This document shows, one piece after another, positions 27,165 to 39,524 of a stretch of 64,000 nt of DNA (its first letter is position 1; the number at the start of each line of letters is the position of its first letter). The stretch comes from Ypsolopha sequella (lineage: Eukaryota > Arthropoda > Insecta > Lepidoptera > Ypsolophidae), in NCBI GenBank assembly GCA_934047225.1, contig OW204011.1, positions 14,272,339-14,336,338 on the forward strand, in the 5' to 3' direction. A program made the translations under genes and the position numbers. The notes below the pieces were generated by a model that was not told where the DNA came from, did no database searches, and saw nothing but the letters and a program-made list of their open reading frames with translations.

Positions 27165-27845
27165 TTTTAGGGTTCCGTAGTCAACAACAAGGAACCCTTA
27201 TAGCTTCGCCATGTCCGTCTGTCTGTCTGTCTGTCTGTCCACGGCTTAGCTTAGAGACTATTAGTACCAGAAAGCTGTAATTTGGCATGGGTATACATAT
27301 TTATTACGCCGATAAATTTGTACAGTAAAATATAATTTAAAAAAAATTTTAAGTTACCTCCCCTACACGTAAAGTGGGGATGATTTTTTTTTTCTCGTCT
27401 ATCCTCTACTCTAGAGTGTCGTTGAATAGGTAATTTAAAAATATTGAGGGCGTGAGAAGACCATTTTTCGATCCAGGGTTCCCTTTGCAAAATATTAAAC
27501 TTAAAAGTGTTAATTTTTGTTAGAGTGAAGTGTCCCCCCCGCCTGCTGGCAAATCGGCTGTATTTGGAGACTTGAAAAAAATCACGGCAGTAGTATACAT
27601 AACAAAATTAAAAGGAAAACTATCACAGCTAAGTAGGCTTTACAAGTTAACGAGTACAGATCGCGCCAAACTTTTAGTCCCCTCTAAACACGGGGCGATT
27701 CGCATCAGCAGGAACAAAATGTATGGGCCGTTCTTGGGAAGAGAAACTTCCGAGCATATAGAAGTTTGGCGCGATCTGTATTATTATAGATAATGGTACG
27801 GAACCCTTCGTGCGCGAGTCCAACTCGCACTTGCCCGGTTTTTTT
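27165..27845 (-). repeat. CCGGCCAAGTGCGAG-type element, long copy
   Basis: From TTAGGGTTCCGTAGTCAACA with a TGTCTGTCTGTCTGTC run to GGTACGGAACCCTTCGTGCG, GAGTCCAACTCGCACTTGCC and CGGTTTTTTT. Terminal sequences are those of the other copies; the inside is different, as is usual in this family. Confidence 0.85.
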
Positions 27846-28154
27846 ATTTTATTTGAAATGGTCTCAGATACTAGGATACTCTCCGGGTGCAGCTTTTTAT
27901 GAGGTCATGTCGAAACAAGGGGAGTCACTTGGTTGCATAGTTTCGTCATTAGGGTTATAACTAGAGACCGGATTATATGCAACATGAAAATCTCGAAGTA
28001 TGCATGAAAAATTATCGAATTGAATGAAACCTGAGGATAAAATATGATAATCGCAAAACGGCTCACTTCAATAACTATTTTTGATCGGGATAGCTGACCA
28101 TACATCAATCCATCAGCCTAGTTCGTCCACTGCTGGACATAAGCCTTTCCAGCG

Positions 28155-28400
28155 GGCCTATTATGTATCTCTAGTTGCCTTCTGGACTGGGTGTCTATCA
28201 TCAAAAACATAGATATACTATCGAATTCCGATTTCCTAAGGATATGTTAGCACTTGAAATGACGACACAGATTGTTAATAGTTCAATACCCACTAAAGGC
28301 AATTTTGAAATTTCAGGTTTTATCTATGTTTTTGATGATAGGCACCTAGTTCAGTTGGCAACCAAAGATACAGAATAGGGGGGCAGGACTTTGCCACTCC
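28155..28400 (+). repeat. dispersed repeat, copy 2
   Basis: Second copy of the 23655-23925 repeat, abutting a minus-strand LINE-tail repeat at its right. Confidence 0.88.
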
Positions 28401-28625
28401 CGGTGGTCATCCTGGAAGAATTGCCCATACTCACACATGCTGGGTAGGCGGGTTGGTGAGCGCGGTGCCGGAACCCTCGCAACAGTGACGCCGCTGCCCG
28501 TTACCAGTCTGTTCCATATAAAGCCCGGCTATTAGGGATGGATATACCGCCATCCATCGGTCCCAGGCATGGTGGTCCTCCTGGTTTTTTGCCTGTGAGC
28601 TGTCCTCTTACTCTCCTCCAAATTA
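28400..28625 (-). repeat. LINE-tail repeat, minus copy
   Basis: Contains GGCGGGTTGGTGAGCGCGGT, CCATATAAAGCCCGGCTATT, CCATCCATCGGTCCCAGGCA and CTTACTCTCCTCCAAATTAC; inverted relative to 42090-42440 and 61335-61625. Confidence 0.85.
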
Positions 28626-29060
28626 CTTCGAGAAGCCGATAGCCCGATTCGATAGCCGACCAGTTTCAGCAGATTCAGACTGCCTTCTGAAGTGCGAGGC
28701 GCAGCGTCGTCATCGTGAAAGCGTGTTCACTCGCCCAGAAGAAAGCAGTCAGAATCTGCTGAAAGTGGTCGGCTATCCCGATCAAAAATAGTTATCGAGG
28801 TGAGTCGTTTTGCAATTATCATGCATGAAAAATGCTTGAAACATGCATGAAGTATGTGCAACATTTGTATCTATTTAATTTAAAAAACTGTATATAATCA
28901 GTAATCTTTTGATTTAAGTACATATGTTTAATTTTATTGGGCAAAAGTATTGTTTACAAATTATTTTACATTTTGCTACTATTGTAAACAGAAACGTACT
29001 GTTACAAATGTTTGGTGGTAAGATTGTCTTCGATCACTCTAAACAAAAAAAAAAACGTTC

Positions 29061-29332
29061 TATAAGGTTAAACAATATTAGTTGGCGAAACTCAAAACAT
29101 AGGTAGTACTAGTCTATATGAACAATTGTTTGTATGGAAGCTAAGGGAAATTCTTAAAATTTGTTTTCGGCTTTCCATACTGGACCATTCAGCTAATTGG
29201 GGCAATTTGTATGAGAGGAAGAGAAAAAAAGTTGCGAATTTCGCTTAGCTCCCATACAAACAGTTGTTCATATAGACTAGTACTACCTATGTTTTGAGTT
29301 TCGCTAACTACCTAATATTATTTAACCTTATA
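29061..29332. repeat. fold-back MITE
   Basis: Arms of about 100 bp: TATAAGGTTAAACAATATTA, CGAAACTCAAAACATAGGTA and GTACTAGTCTATATGAACAA pair with their complements at 29230-29332. The centre is GCTAATTGGGGCAATTTGTA. Non-coding. Confidence 0.85.
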
Positions 29333-29546
29333 TATCCACTGATGCATCTGGGCAGTATTTGAATTTTGGTGCTATATTGGCACTTATTGTTTACCTCTAT
29401 TAAAATGTAATAAAAAACCGCAAAAATATGCATCATCAATAGTTTTTTAGTTCAAATTTGCAGTAACTGGTGAAAAGGGGATAAATATTTAAATCATCAT
29501 CATAATTGATCGTGCCTTAGTGTCCTGCATTGTTTTGTCTACCAAG

Positions 29547-29834
29547 CTATAACTCTAGATCCAGATTTGATAGCCATGTTTTCGCGTCAGGTGTTTGTTG
29601 GTGTAGCTGCTCTAGCCCACCAGAAAACTTTCTGATGGGGCACTCCTCTACGATGTGATGGATAATCTGTTCTAAGGCTCCACAGTCGCAGCGAGGTGAG
29701 TCAGGGATATCCCATTGGTGCAGGTTATAGTTGCACCACAGAACTATTAATAAGAAATAGAAATGCCATGAAAGCCATGACTGCGACGCACCGATTTGAT
29801 CAATACGACAAGACATAACCCGCGGGCCTCTCAT
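29547..29834 (-). pseudogene. LINE polyprotein C-terminal fragment
   Basis: Minus-strand frame with WDIPDSPRCDCGALEQIIHH and IVEECPIRKFSGG, the C-x-C...H...C zinc-like motif found at the C-terminus of jockey/R1-type LINE proteins. 5' truncated. Confidence 0.75.
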
Positions 29835-29839
29835 TTCTC

Positions 29840-32486
29840 AACCGAACGCGTTAGAACAAACATATTGTAAAAATGATGTGTTGCAGCGTGGCAAATTGTT
29901 TTAACTCTTCAAATAACGCTAATAAGACATCCAAAGGAATTTAATTTCCCTCGTAAGTAATTTAAACATGTATTTACTGTGATATTTACAGAATAAACCT
30001 TGCGGTAAATAAAATTTTAACCTTACCATGAAATATTTATGTTTGTAGCAAGTAGCGTAGAGATTAGACAATATTATTTTGTCCATTGCAGGTTATAAAG
30101 AGTGTTACACATTCAATTAGAATATTAACGTCGCAATGTTTATTTTTCAAACATTATCAACACGGACCTAACTGTGTCATCGTACGGCCGCTGGTCATGG
30201 CTCTTTACACATATGTATAATAGCTTGGCACAGTGCCATGACATGTTTGGTATTTTAAATCTAAGCTTCATAAAAATACGGTGTTATTTTGGCTGTATGA
30301 AGACGGGTGAATCTATGTGTGCGCCGCGTATGTTTACTAACTAGGTAATACTGCGTTATTTCAAAAAGTGGCGACAGCTTTGCCGTATAAAATTTGTGTC
30401 ACGCCATCCCCGTGAGTTGCATCTTGTCACAGCAGTAAGGGTTCTGTTCCACGTAGTCTACAGCTTACAGTGTTCTCTAAAGCCGAGCTGCGTGGCAGAG
30501 GGATCAAGTATGATGTTAGCTTGTGAACATTTTTCTTCCCGCCATTTTGCCTGCCACACAGTCTGGATGTCGATTTGTTGTCTGATCCTATTGTCAGTCC
30601 AAATCGGTTTACGGGAACATGCAAATGCATATGTAACATACAAATGTCTGGTCTCTAATAATGACAAATCACGGCCGAAGACCATCTGTTGTAGTGAAAA
30701 TATTTGTATTTTAGGTTTTGGTCTAACTGACTATGGTGTGACGACTTGATTGTATGTTTTTTTTATGGCATCCGGAGAAGCTCTTTCCATGCACCACAAA
30801 TTTGATTCTTCCCTAAATATTAATAAAAAACGATACAAAAATCCCAACAAAACAAGGCAAGTAGGTATTTCTTGGTTGAACAGTACCAGTGTCAGTAGTC
30901 TATGGTGAGGAGGTCAAATTAAATATTAAAACTTAATGAGCCTCTTGCCAACCCTCGGCACTACGCGAAAGAATAGCATGGGTGTGGTTGTTCTGTTGTT
31001 GGATTGTAGATTTGTAGGTGTCATTTACGAAATAAATGGTTATGTTTACAAGTTGTCAGGAAGTCAAATAAGGCAAAAACCAATAGAGACATTACAACGC
31101 AATTCAAAGGAACACTCAAATTATCATAGCAGTTAATCGAAAATTATAATTTTAATTTAAATAATCTATTTAGTAACTGCTTAGTTAAACAAAAAGTAAC
31201 TGTTTAAATTGTGTATTTCAGGACGTCAAATCTAGAATTATTTTGCACTCTAAAATATCAGTCATGCGACAAAATCTTTACATGGCAGGAAATCTTTTAA
31301 AAATCACCCTAACCAATTTTAAGCATTTTTCAGAATGGCCATCTCAACTATATTTTGACATTTTCTTCTGAAAATGTTGAAAAAATAATCAGAGGAAAAA
31401 AAGCATGTAAATATAATTATACGAGCAAGTACATGCAAAAAATAAAAGCTAAGTTTGATTGCCGTGTAACAGTAATGAAACTCATAAAAAAGAAACAAGT
31501 TTAAATGCTAATGTACGCTGAAAAATAATAATTTATGAATTCAATTTATGGATCCAAAAATAGATTTACGTTTGCCTACATTAATTTTTCAAGGTTTATC
31601 CACTCTATCGGACCTGGCGCCTAGGGCTGTCCAAAAATTGCGCGTTATCCATTCCGTCCCTGAATAATTGATGTAGAGCTGAAATTGGATACCCCGACGA
31701 CTTCACGACCGACCCCCGAGGAGCTAGGTAGATGCTTACGAAAGGACGACAACGATGTAGATGTGGCAGTTATACAGATATAATATTCTCACCGCAGCTT
31801 TCCTTTTTCTATTCTAGTCATTTTTCATTTCCTTTTTCTCTTCTAGCCGCATTACTAGAATCTTTGTCTTAAAAAAACTCTAATTGTCCCTTGTTTTTAA
31901 TATTAATACACTATTATATATAATGTTTTTATTTATGTAAGCTTTAGGGAGGTTCAATTTTTAATGTATTTGGGGCACATCATGGAGTCTTTGTCTTTTT
32001 CTTAGTCGAGCATCTATCGTACGTTGATATAAAAAAAAAATTAGAGAGCTGATAACTACCCCAAGACTTTCTTTTCTTTTAAGAAATAAACTTTAGGGTT
32101 TTCATTCCTAAAGGACCTCTAAAAGGTTTTTTCGTAGCTCCAAGTGTACATTTGTCCCTCGGCCGCCATTTATGATATTGAAACTGTGAATATTGGATGA
32201 CAATTAAACCTTCCTTGCCTAATTGCGGAGGGCTGTGGGAGTACATTATCGATGTTCTTAATTAGACTTCATAAAGGAGAAACTTTTTAGGCCTTTTTAT
32301 AGAATTTATTGATTTTAAGGCTTGTCTGCAACTTTCAAGTCTGTCAAACAAACGTTTTACAAATTTGCTCGTGTTGAGTTCAGGAATTCCCCAGTGTGGC
32401 TATGAGTCATGCAATTACTGAAAGCCTTCGATACTATCATAGAAAATCTTCACACCTAATTAACGGGTGAAAATTTAACTTTAACT
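29840..32486. other. intergenic or intronic, nothing recognised
   Basis: AT-rich. Longest open frame (30396-30749, plus) is Cys-rich without a recognised domain, overlaps other frames and lacks codon or homology support. No TIR pairs, tandem arrays or tRNA boxes seen. Confidence 0.5.
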
Positions 32487-32798
32487 TATAGGTGTTAGTT
32501 GGACAGGTTTATAAGTTAAACACGTATATGTTCACGATACCGTTGTATTCAATATCCACAACACCTTATCAATAAAACACAATCTTAGTAATACATAGGT
32601 ACGCATATATAACTCGTTATAGTCGGCGGAGCGCGAACGAGCAGCCCTCCGGCGTGCATCGAGGTATTTCAGCGACTGGACTAATCCGACGGAGATACAC
32701 GAATCAATCGGAAGATTGCTCGGTCACACTCGGCTCGTGCGCCGATGTAAATACGATAGTTCTGTCTCACTCTTACATGACAATGTGATATCGCCACA
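32487..32798 (-). repeat. 3' LTR of gypsy element
   Basis: 312 bp, in element sense starting TGTGGCGATATCACATTG and ending near CACCTATA. Differs from the other LTR at one base (GTGTTAG against GTGGTAG on the plus strand). Confidence 0.95.
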
Positions 32799-32812
32799 TC
32801 AGCCCCCTCGGA
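32799..32812 (-). promoter_or_regulatory. gypsy polypurine tract
   Basis: CCGAGGGGGCTGA immediately upstream of the 3' LTR and four bases after the Pol stop, the expected primer for plus-strand synthesis. Confidence 0.8.
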
Positions 32813-32816
32813 GACC

Positions 32817-35800
32817 TTAAGGTCGATAAAAATCAGGAAACCGCACTTGCCTGCCGGAACGCGTTGCCCTACAAGGAGCAGTTGAACATTTCGTCATTTC
32901 ATCAGGCCTACTCTTGAGCACATATGCAGGCTTCAGCCTGTCGATCGAAACAGTAACAGTCTTGCCACCAATATCAATCTTGAAAGTCTTATCTGTACGG
33001 TCTATGACGCGATAGGGACCTGTATATGGCGGTTGTAAAGATTTCCTAACCAAATCCTGTCTTAAAAAAACATGAGAAGCATTAGCTAATTCTTTAAAAA
33101 TAAAAACGTTTTGCTCACCGTGACGTACAACCGTCGAAGGCTGCAATTTGCGAATGTGTGATCTTAACCTAGACAAAAAATCCGTGTAATCAGTCACAGT
33201 ATCAGGCATGGATGAAGATAAGAAATCTCCTGGGAGACGTATTGATTCTCCATAAACCAACTCAGCTGATGAGGCTGACAAATCTTCCTTCCAGGAACTT
33301 CGGATGCCGAGTAAAATTAGCGGCAGTACTTCTGTCCAATTTTCATTCGCATGACACATAATCGCAGCTTTTAACTGACGGTGAAATCTTTCTACCATAC
33401 CGTTAGAGGCAGGATGATAAGATGTAGTTTTTAAATGCTGCGTTCCAGTCATTAGGGAAATCTGTTTAAAGAGATTTGAATCAAATTGTTTCCCTCTATC
33501 CGTGGTCACTTTTTCTGCACAGCCAAAGCGAGATACCCAGCTTGATATGAAGGCTTTAGCAACATTTTCAGCTGTAATATTTTCTAAAGGTACAACTTCA
33601 GGCCATCGTGTAAAACGATCAACAGCAGTAAAGCAATATCTATATCCATTAGAAAATGGCAGCGGCCCAATTAAATCAATGTGTACATGAGAAAAGGCTT
33701 GAACGGGTGCATGTACGTGTCGTGAAACTTTAGATTTTTGACAATTTATACATGTCCGTGCCCAATCTCGGCAATCCTTCCGTACTCCGGGCCAGACGTA
33801 GCGCTGAGTAACCAATTTTATGGTTGTCTTAGCACCAGGATGACTTAACCCGTGGAGTAAATCGAAGACCTGTCTGCGAAACTCAGCAGTGACAAACGGT
33901 CGCGGTACTGGTTTTGAAACGTCACAAAATAATTTCTGACTCGACCCGGGTATCTCAACTTTTTTTAATACGAGCGATGTTTTACTACCCATTAATGAGC
34001 GCAGTTCACTGTCTGTGGTCTGAGAAAATGCAAGAGAGTTCAGGTCAATGACATTGGTAACAGCTTCAGTCCTAGAAACAGCATCAGCTACAACGTTATC
34101 CGTACCAGATATATAACGTATATCGGTGGTGAATTGTGAGATGAAATCTAAGTACCGAAACTGTCGTGGTGAACATTTTTCAGGAGCCTTTTTAAAAGCC
34201 GATATGATTGGTTTATGGTCGGTCAAAACGAAAAATGGCTTGAGTTCGACCATATAACGAAAATATTTTATGGATTCATAAATTGCGAGAAGTTCGCGAT
34301 CATAAGCGCTATACTTACATTGAGCTGGTGTCAATTTCTTAGAAAAGAAGGCAAGCGGTTGCCAGTGACCGTTGACCTGCTGTTGTAAAGCAGAACCAAT
34401 AGAACGATCTGAAGCGTCAGTTACGATTGCCAGTGGTGCGTTGGGGTCGGGATGTGCTAAGAGAGTTGCTTTTGCAATTGTATCTTTACAAGATTCAAAA
34501 GCAGCTTCTAGCGAAGGAGTCCAGTCAATAGGCTGGCTACCTTTAACCGATGAACCACCAAGTAAGGCGTGAAGAGGAGCTTGAACTTTAGCAGAATTTG
34601 CAATGAACTTTCTATAAAAGTTCAGCATTCCTAAGAATCTTCTAAGCTCTTTTATATTTTTAGGTCGTGTGAACTCTTGAATTGCCGTAACTCTATCAGG
34701 AAGAGGTCGTGTACCTTCAGAATTGACTAAATATCCGAGAAATTCAACCTCTGGTACTCCAAACATGCTCTTGTTAAGATTTATGAGAACACCATGTTCG
34801 TTGAGACGCTCAAAAACAAGTTTTAAGTGTTTTTCATGTAAATTCGCATTCTGTGACGCAATAATGACGTCATCAATATACGTAAAACAAAAGTCAAGGC
34901 CTTTTAGTATTTCGTCCATAAACCTTTGAAAAGACTGCGCGGAATTGCGCAAACCGAAGCTCATTAACGGAAACTCGAAAAGACCAAACGGGGTCGTTAT
35001 CGCGGTTTTGTGTATATCCTCTGACGCAATGGGAATGTGATGGTAGGCCCGTACCATATCTATCTTAGTATATATAGTACAACCGAATAAATTATGTGAA
35101 AAGTCCCCTATATGTCGAACCGGATACCTATCGGGTATGGTACGTGCGTTCAAGGCGCGATAATCACCGCACGGACGCCATCCTTTATCTTTTTTAGGTA
35201 CAAGATGTAAGGGAGACGACCACGAACTTTCAGATCTACGAGCAATACCACTACGAACCATATCTTCAAACTCTTGCTTCGCAATTTTTAGTCTATCAGG
35301 TGCGAGACGTCTTGGACGGCTAAAAACAGGTGGCCCAGGAGTAGTTCTGATGAAATGTTGAGTATTATGTTTAACCTTACGTTCAACTGGGTCACCAGCA
35401 AGTCTGGTCAAGTCCGGATATTGTTGTAGTATCTTGTGATAAATTGATTCACCTGTTAAAGCTTTAATTTGCGGGCAAGCGCAAGCAGAAGCGAGTGAGG
35501 CGGCTGAAGTAAGCGAAGTCACATTATCAATCAAGCGTGAGTGACGTATATCAACAAGCAAACTGTAGTATGAAATAAAATCTGCCCCTATTATGGGTTT
35601 ACTAACATTTGCAATTACAAAACGCCAAGAAAAAGCGCGGCGCAAGCCAAAATCTAAGCATAAACTTATTGTACCATAAGTATGTATAACAGTGCCATTT
35701 GCAGCAAACAAATCATAATTAGTTTTAGGTCTATGAGGTCCTTTCAAATAACTAAGCGGGTAGACACACAAGTCAGATCCAGTATCGACCAAAAATTGAA

Positions 35801-35881
35801 TGCGCGTTTTTTTATCACTCACAAATAAACGGCTTGACACGGAATCACAATCACTCGCCGCTACTAGCGATTGATCTACTA
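32817..35881 (-). CDS. pol: gypsy Pol polyprotein (PR-RT-RH-IN)
   Basis: Intact frame of about 1,020 codons, entered by -1 frameshift from Gag rather than from its own start; the first in-frame GTG at 35840 is not a likely initiator. Counting from that codon: protease LVDTGSD at 17-23; reverse transcriptase with YIDDVI at 321-326; RNase H with [12 protein letters not shown] near 474; integrase zinc domain with HGLSHPGA near 663 and C-INC at 697-700; catalytic D near 722, D near 781 (TTDRGKQFD) and E near 817 (NGMVERFHR); C-terminal tail to the stop at 32817. All catalytic residues are present, so the copy could be active. Confidence 0.96.
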
Positions 35882-36718
35882 GTTTTTTGAATAGTTACAT
35901 GGAGAACGACACTTTGAAGCTTTCTCACCAAAAGTACGATGATACCAACATTGATGGTCCCCAGTGGACCGGGAGCGGGAGCGCTGGAACCGTTGACGTG
36001 GATGTGGAGATCGCCCACGGAACCGGGAGCGAGACTTGGACGCAGTAGCCAAAACGGCCACCTGCCGCGTCAACTCATCCAATCGTCGAGATACATCAGC
36101 CATAGATGGTGCTGCTGCTGCCTGGTAAGCTGATGACGTAGCAGCTGCCACTGCCTGATGATGCGTGGGAGCCGTAACCTCGTACACCTTGTCAGCTAGC
36201 GCCGCTACACTCTCCAGGGATACTCCTGATTGCATGGCAATTACCGCTTCAACCTGGCTAGGGAGGCGGCTTGACCACATTTCTAGTAGAAAGTCGTCTT
36301 GCACCGATGTACCGACTAAAGATCGCAGATGTCGTAAAAACTGAGACGGCTTTCTGTCTCCAAGTTCTTCCTGCGACAAAAGTTGTCGTACACGCTGTTT
36401 CTGAGTCGCCGACACACAAAGAATCAAGTGTTTTTTTAATGCCTCGTACTTATTTTCAGTCGGAGGATTTTTTATGAGCTCTTCAACCTCCGAAATATAT
36501 TTAAAATCCAAATTGGTGATGACGTGTGCAAATTTGGTGTCATCCGATTTAATATTTGCCAATTTAAATTGCGATTCCAATTGTAAAAACCAAAGGTGGG
36601 GTTTTTCTGCCCAAAATGGCGGCACCTTCACGCCGACGCCCCACACGCTTTGTTCCGCGAGGTTATCACTTTTTACGCCTCCTGTGTTACCGACATTACT
36701 AGTTTTATCGTCGGGCAT
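35879..36718 (-). CDS. gag: gypsy Gag, 279 aa
   Basis: Capsid/nucleocapsid protein packaging the element RNA. Starts at an ATG 36 nt inside the primer binding site; no upstream ATG competes. Residues about 30-170 form a retrotransposon Gag core ([51 protein letters not shown]). After an Ala- and Arg/Ser-rich linker ([16 protein letters not shown]) comes one zinc-type motif [18 protein letters not shown], a C-H-C-C box rather than the usual CCHC. The last codons TCA AAA AAC TAG contain the slippery heptamer used to enter Pol. Confidence 0.95.
   Translation of the reverse strand: MPDDKTSNVGNTGGVKSDNLAEQSVWGVGVKVPPFWAEKPHLWFLQLESQFKLANIKSDDTKFAHVITNLDFKYISEVEELIKNPPTENKYEALKKHLILCVSATQKQRVRQLLSQEELGDRKPSQFLRHLRSLVGTSVQDDFLLEMWSSRLPSQVEAVIAMQSGVSLESVAALADKVYEVTAPTHHQAVAAATSSAYQAAAAPSMADVSRRLDELTRQVAVLATASKSRSRFRGRSPHPRQRFQRSRSRSTGDHQCWYHRTFGEKASKCRSPCNYSKN
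35882..35888 (-). promoter_or_regulatory. -1 ribosomal frameshift site A-AAA-AAC
   Basis: The Gag frame reads TCA AAA AAC TAG. A AAA AAC is the classical X-XXY-YYZ slippery heptamer. Slipping back one base at AAC leads directly into the open Pol frame (CTA GTA GAT CAA). The stop follows the heptamer immediately. A small stem-loop just downstream is possible (CGCTAGTAGCG) but I cannot show a stable pseudoknot. Confidence 0.85.
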
Positions 36719-36754
36719 TGTCGTAGTTAATCACTATTTTTGTGTTCGCACAAC

Positions 36755-36763
36755 GGGTCACCA
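36755..36763 (-). promoter_or_regulatory. gypsy primer binding site (tRNA-Trp type)
   Basis: TGGTGACCC directly inside the 5' LTR on the minus strand, complementary to a 3' tRNA end of GGGTCACCA type, where minus-strand cDNA synthesis starts. Confidence 0.85.
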
Positions 36764-36764
36764 C

Positions 36765-37076
36765 TATAGGTGGTAGTTGGACAGGTTTATAAGTTAAACA
36801 CGTATATGTTCACGATACCGTTGTATTCAATATCCACAACACCTTATCAATAAAACACAATCTTAGTAATACATAGGTACGCATATATAACTCGTTATAG
36901 TCGGCGGAGCGCGAACGAGCAGCCCTCCGGCGTGCATCGAGGTATTTCAGCGACTGGACTAATCCGACGGAGATACACGAATCAATCGGAAGATTGCTCG
37001 GTCACACTCGGCTCGTGCGCCGATGTAAATACGATAGTTCTGTCTCACTCTTACATGACAATGTGATATCGCCACA
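36765..37076 (-). repeat. 5' LTR of gypsy element
   Basis: 312 bp, in element sense from TGTGGCGATATC to CCACCTATA, followed at once by the primer binding site. It should hold the promoter and polyadenylation signals; AATAAAA-like sequence is not clear on the sense strand. Confidence 0.95.
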
Positions 37077-39524
37077 AACTTTATCTGAGTTGAAGATAGC
37101 AGGAATTAAATTATAGGTACTGATAATGTGTCATTTTGTTGCCTTCTTTTCGCTTACTCAATAACGCACCCGTACATAAGATATAGTAGAATTTAAGTCT
37201 TGTTTTTGTACAATTTTATCGCTTACGAACTGTAGTTTATTTCAGTATTTAAGAGGAACGGGTTGTACATAAATACGTGCCTAGTTGTTTCTCCCTTATT
37301 CATGTGTCACAGCCACCTTAAACGCGCTTCTAGACCCCCTCGGGGAACTCACGAATAAAAATTAAAAAAAACTATATAGACTATAGACTAATCATAAGTC
37401 TATGATATAGACTCATACACTTTTAAACCAAAGACTCATAGACTACATTTAAAGACCTTTTAGTAAATTAATTACGTTTATTTATAACATAACTAATTTA
37501 GTTTTATTTATACTCAACCAACAAACAAAGCGAGAGCCCGTATTTACAGGATAAAGCTCCAAACTTCCACAAACGCTTTTATAGTGGAAACTTAGTTCAG
37601 CAAATTTTCAGCGGAATAGAGGTTGCGGGTGGAAATTGTTGTGGAAGATTCTTTTGCACAAACCGCACCAGTAACCGCAAATAAATGAAAATATTACGGG
37701 TGACTTCCTAAATCTTTAAAATAAATCACATAACCCACTGATCATACTGAATAAGTGTCCCAAAGATAATCGGCCAATTATCGTTTTCTATGTAGCGCGC
37801 TTTGGTGCTAATCAAGCTGAATTTTTCGACAAAGATTTTCGCAGGCAAAACTTGGTATAACTTTTTTATTATTCTATTTCCGTATAAAGCAGTCATTACG
37901 TAAGTTATCAAAAAATTAAGATATCTAGCACTTAGGGAGTGATTTATATGGTAATAAATAAATAAATAAATAAATGTTACAACAATTTCGCATTTCAACA
38001 TTTTCATTAATTGAATATGGGCATTTTTGTTTTAAATAATTTTTAAGTTTATTACTGTAGCTGGTTGATTTATGTTAATTTTTTACATTTTCCGGCAACT
38101 TATTGAATATTTTTACTGCCATATATAATAATTTCTTGATTTGGGTAAATATAGTTTATTTTTGTTACAAGTGTTAATATTATGCGTGTCTTTTATTTCT
38201 AAAAATATTTCACGGTTTGTAAATACGAACATACATATGTCGTGAATATATATTGTGGGTGAATATATATTGCGGGTTTACAACTTCTATCTATATTCTT
38301 TCTATTCAGTTATAAATAAATCATTTATAGGTTTTGAAATAACGTTAAAATATCTATCCTTAACAACGTCCTAGCAAAGGACCATGAGTCATTTTGCACC
38401 AAACCTTCAACATTGATGAAACCCATACTTCATTATATTGTATCGCAGCTAAGTTCAAATGCAACGCGAAAATGGTATTTTAATACGTGTGTTAAAAAAA
38501 TATCTCTATGGAATGAAAATTTATCCATACCATCGTTACCCATTTCAGTGATTTTAGCTCTGGATATGAACTTAGTTGCAAAATAATGAAGTGATAGACT
38601 CTAACAGCTTTCATATGACATGAATTTCATCATTGTTGCAAATTGCCCATTGCCCATGGTCTTTTTTAGGTATGAAATAACATTTGAAGAGTCATTAATT
38701 TTTTATTATTGTGTTATACAGGAGAATATAATATTTTAGGGACGGATAAAAGTACAACAGAATGCATTTATCACGAAATTCTAAAAAACGAAACCACTCC
38801 TGTGTTCAAACAATTTTGGCTACATTTTGAGACTGATAACCGTATAAATTGCGGCGCTTGTAATAACTGAATTAAAAAAGGTTTGATTTTTTTTCGTCTT
38901 TTAAATTAAGCAATCATCATCTATATCAACACAAAGCTCTAAAAAAGACCTAAAGCGTATAGCCGAAGCCATGCGACGAGGAAAAATAAAGAAAAAAAAA
39001 AGAAACGCGCCGCCATAATCCCACCCCATTCGTCGCCGCTTTCCCGCGCTTTCCAAACAAAATGGCGACACTCGAGGCGTCCTAAAGGCACAATAGAGAA
39101 AGCTAATGGACGCCTTTGCCTTTCAGCTGTGACTTTCCGAAACAATGCAAAAAGGCGCCAAAAAAGTATTGAAAAAACTAGAGCTCGTGCCACTAAAAAA
39201 GTCCCGTAAATAAAGGGATTTTGGTTCGTAATTTAATATTAATAAAGACTTTGATGGTCTGAGCTCTAGCTTTTCCATCTCACTGCTTAATGTGCTTTGC
39301 TTTTTCATGGTTTTGGCTGAATTATAGGATTCCAGGCGTTTTCAGGTGACTAGGTCCGTACAAAAATAAATGTACAGAAAACTCTCGAGACGTCTTGAGA
39401 TTATGACAATGATTTGCTACAAATAGAAGGTTGCTTGCTCTTTTCCCTTTTCAGTCAAGTTAGTTCATATTATATTTGGGTACGTAAATAACGTACTATA
39501 GAAAGCCCAAATAGTAATTTTATT
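37077..39524. other. AT-rich, little recognised
   Basis: Holds a copy of the CCCCTCGGGG...ATAGACT repeat (37335-37465; related to 25975-26060), an AAATAAATAAATAAAT run near 37955, and a fairly CpG-rich patch at 38935-39130. No gene, TIR pair or array seen. Confidence 0.5.

Larger units (their letters stand above)
28010..28850. repeat. split inverted element around other insertions
   Basis: Left arm near 28030-28092 (ATGATAATCGCAAAACGGCT, AACTATTTTTGATCGGGATA) is complementary to the right arm near 28765-28830 (CCGATCAAAAATAGTTATCG, TCGTTTTGCAATTATC). Between them lie repeat 28155-28400, a LINE-tail repeat and a second palindrome around GACCAGTTTCAGCAGATTC (28655-28775). Confidence 0.7.
32487..37076 (-). 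mobile_element. full-length Ty3/gypsy element, Kabuki/CsRn1-like
   Basis: 4,590 bp on the minus strand: 312-bp LTRs with a single difference, a tRNA-Trp-type primer binding site, Gag, Pol in the -1 frame, and a polypurine tract. Flanked by AACT on both sides (32483-32486, 37077-37080) as the likely target duplication; an AACTT reading shifts the edge by one base. No stop or frameshift in either ORF apart from the normal Gag-Pol boundary. Clade assignment rests on the Gag CWYH...KC...C motif and TGGTGACC primer site, as I recall them for Kabuki/CsRn1. Confidence 0.95.

Noticed and set aside
30396..30749. 117-codon plus-strand ORF as a gene
   Set aside because: No recognised domain, three overlapping frames of similar size, no splice or promoter context.
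38939..39308. Minus-strand ORFs in a CpG-richer patch
   Set aside because: Low-complexity, Phe/Leu-rich translation, no homology I recognise; no repeat partner either.
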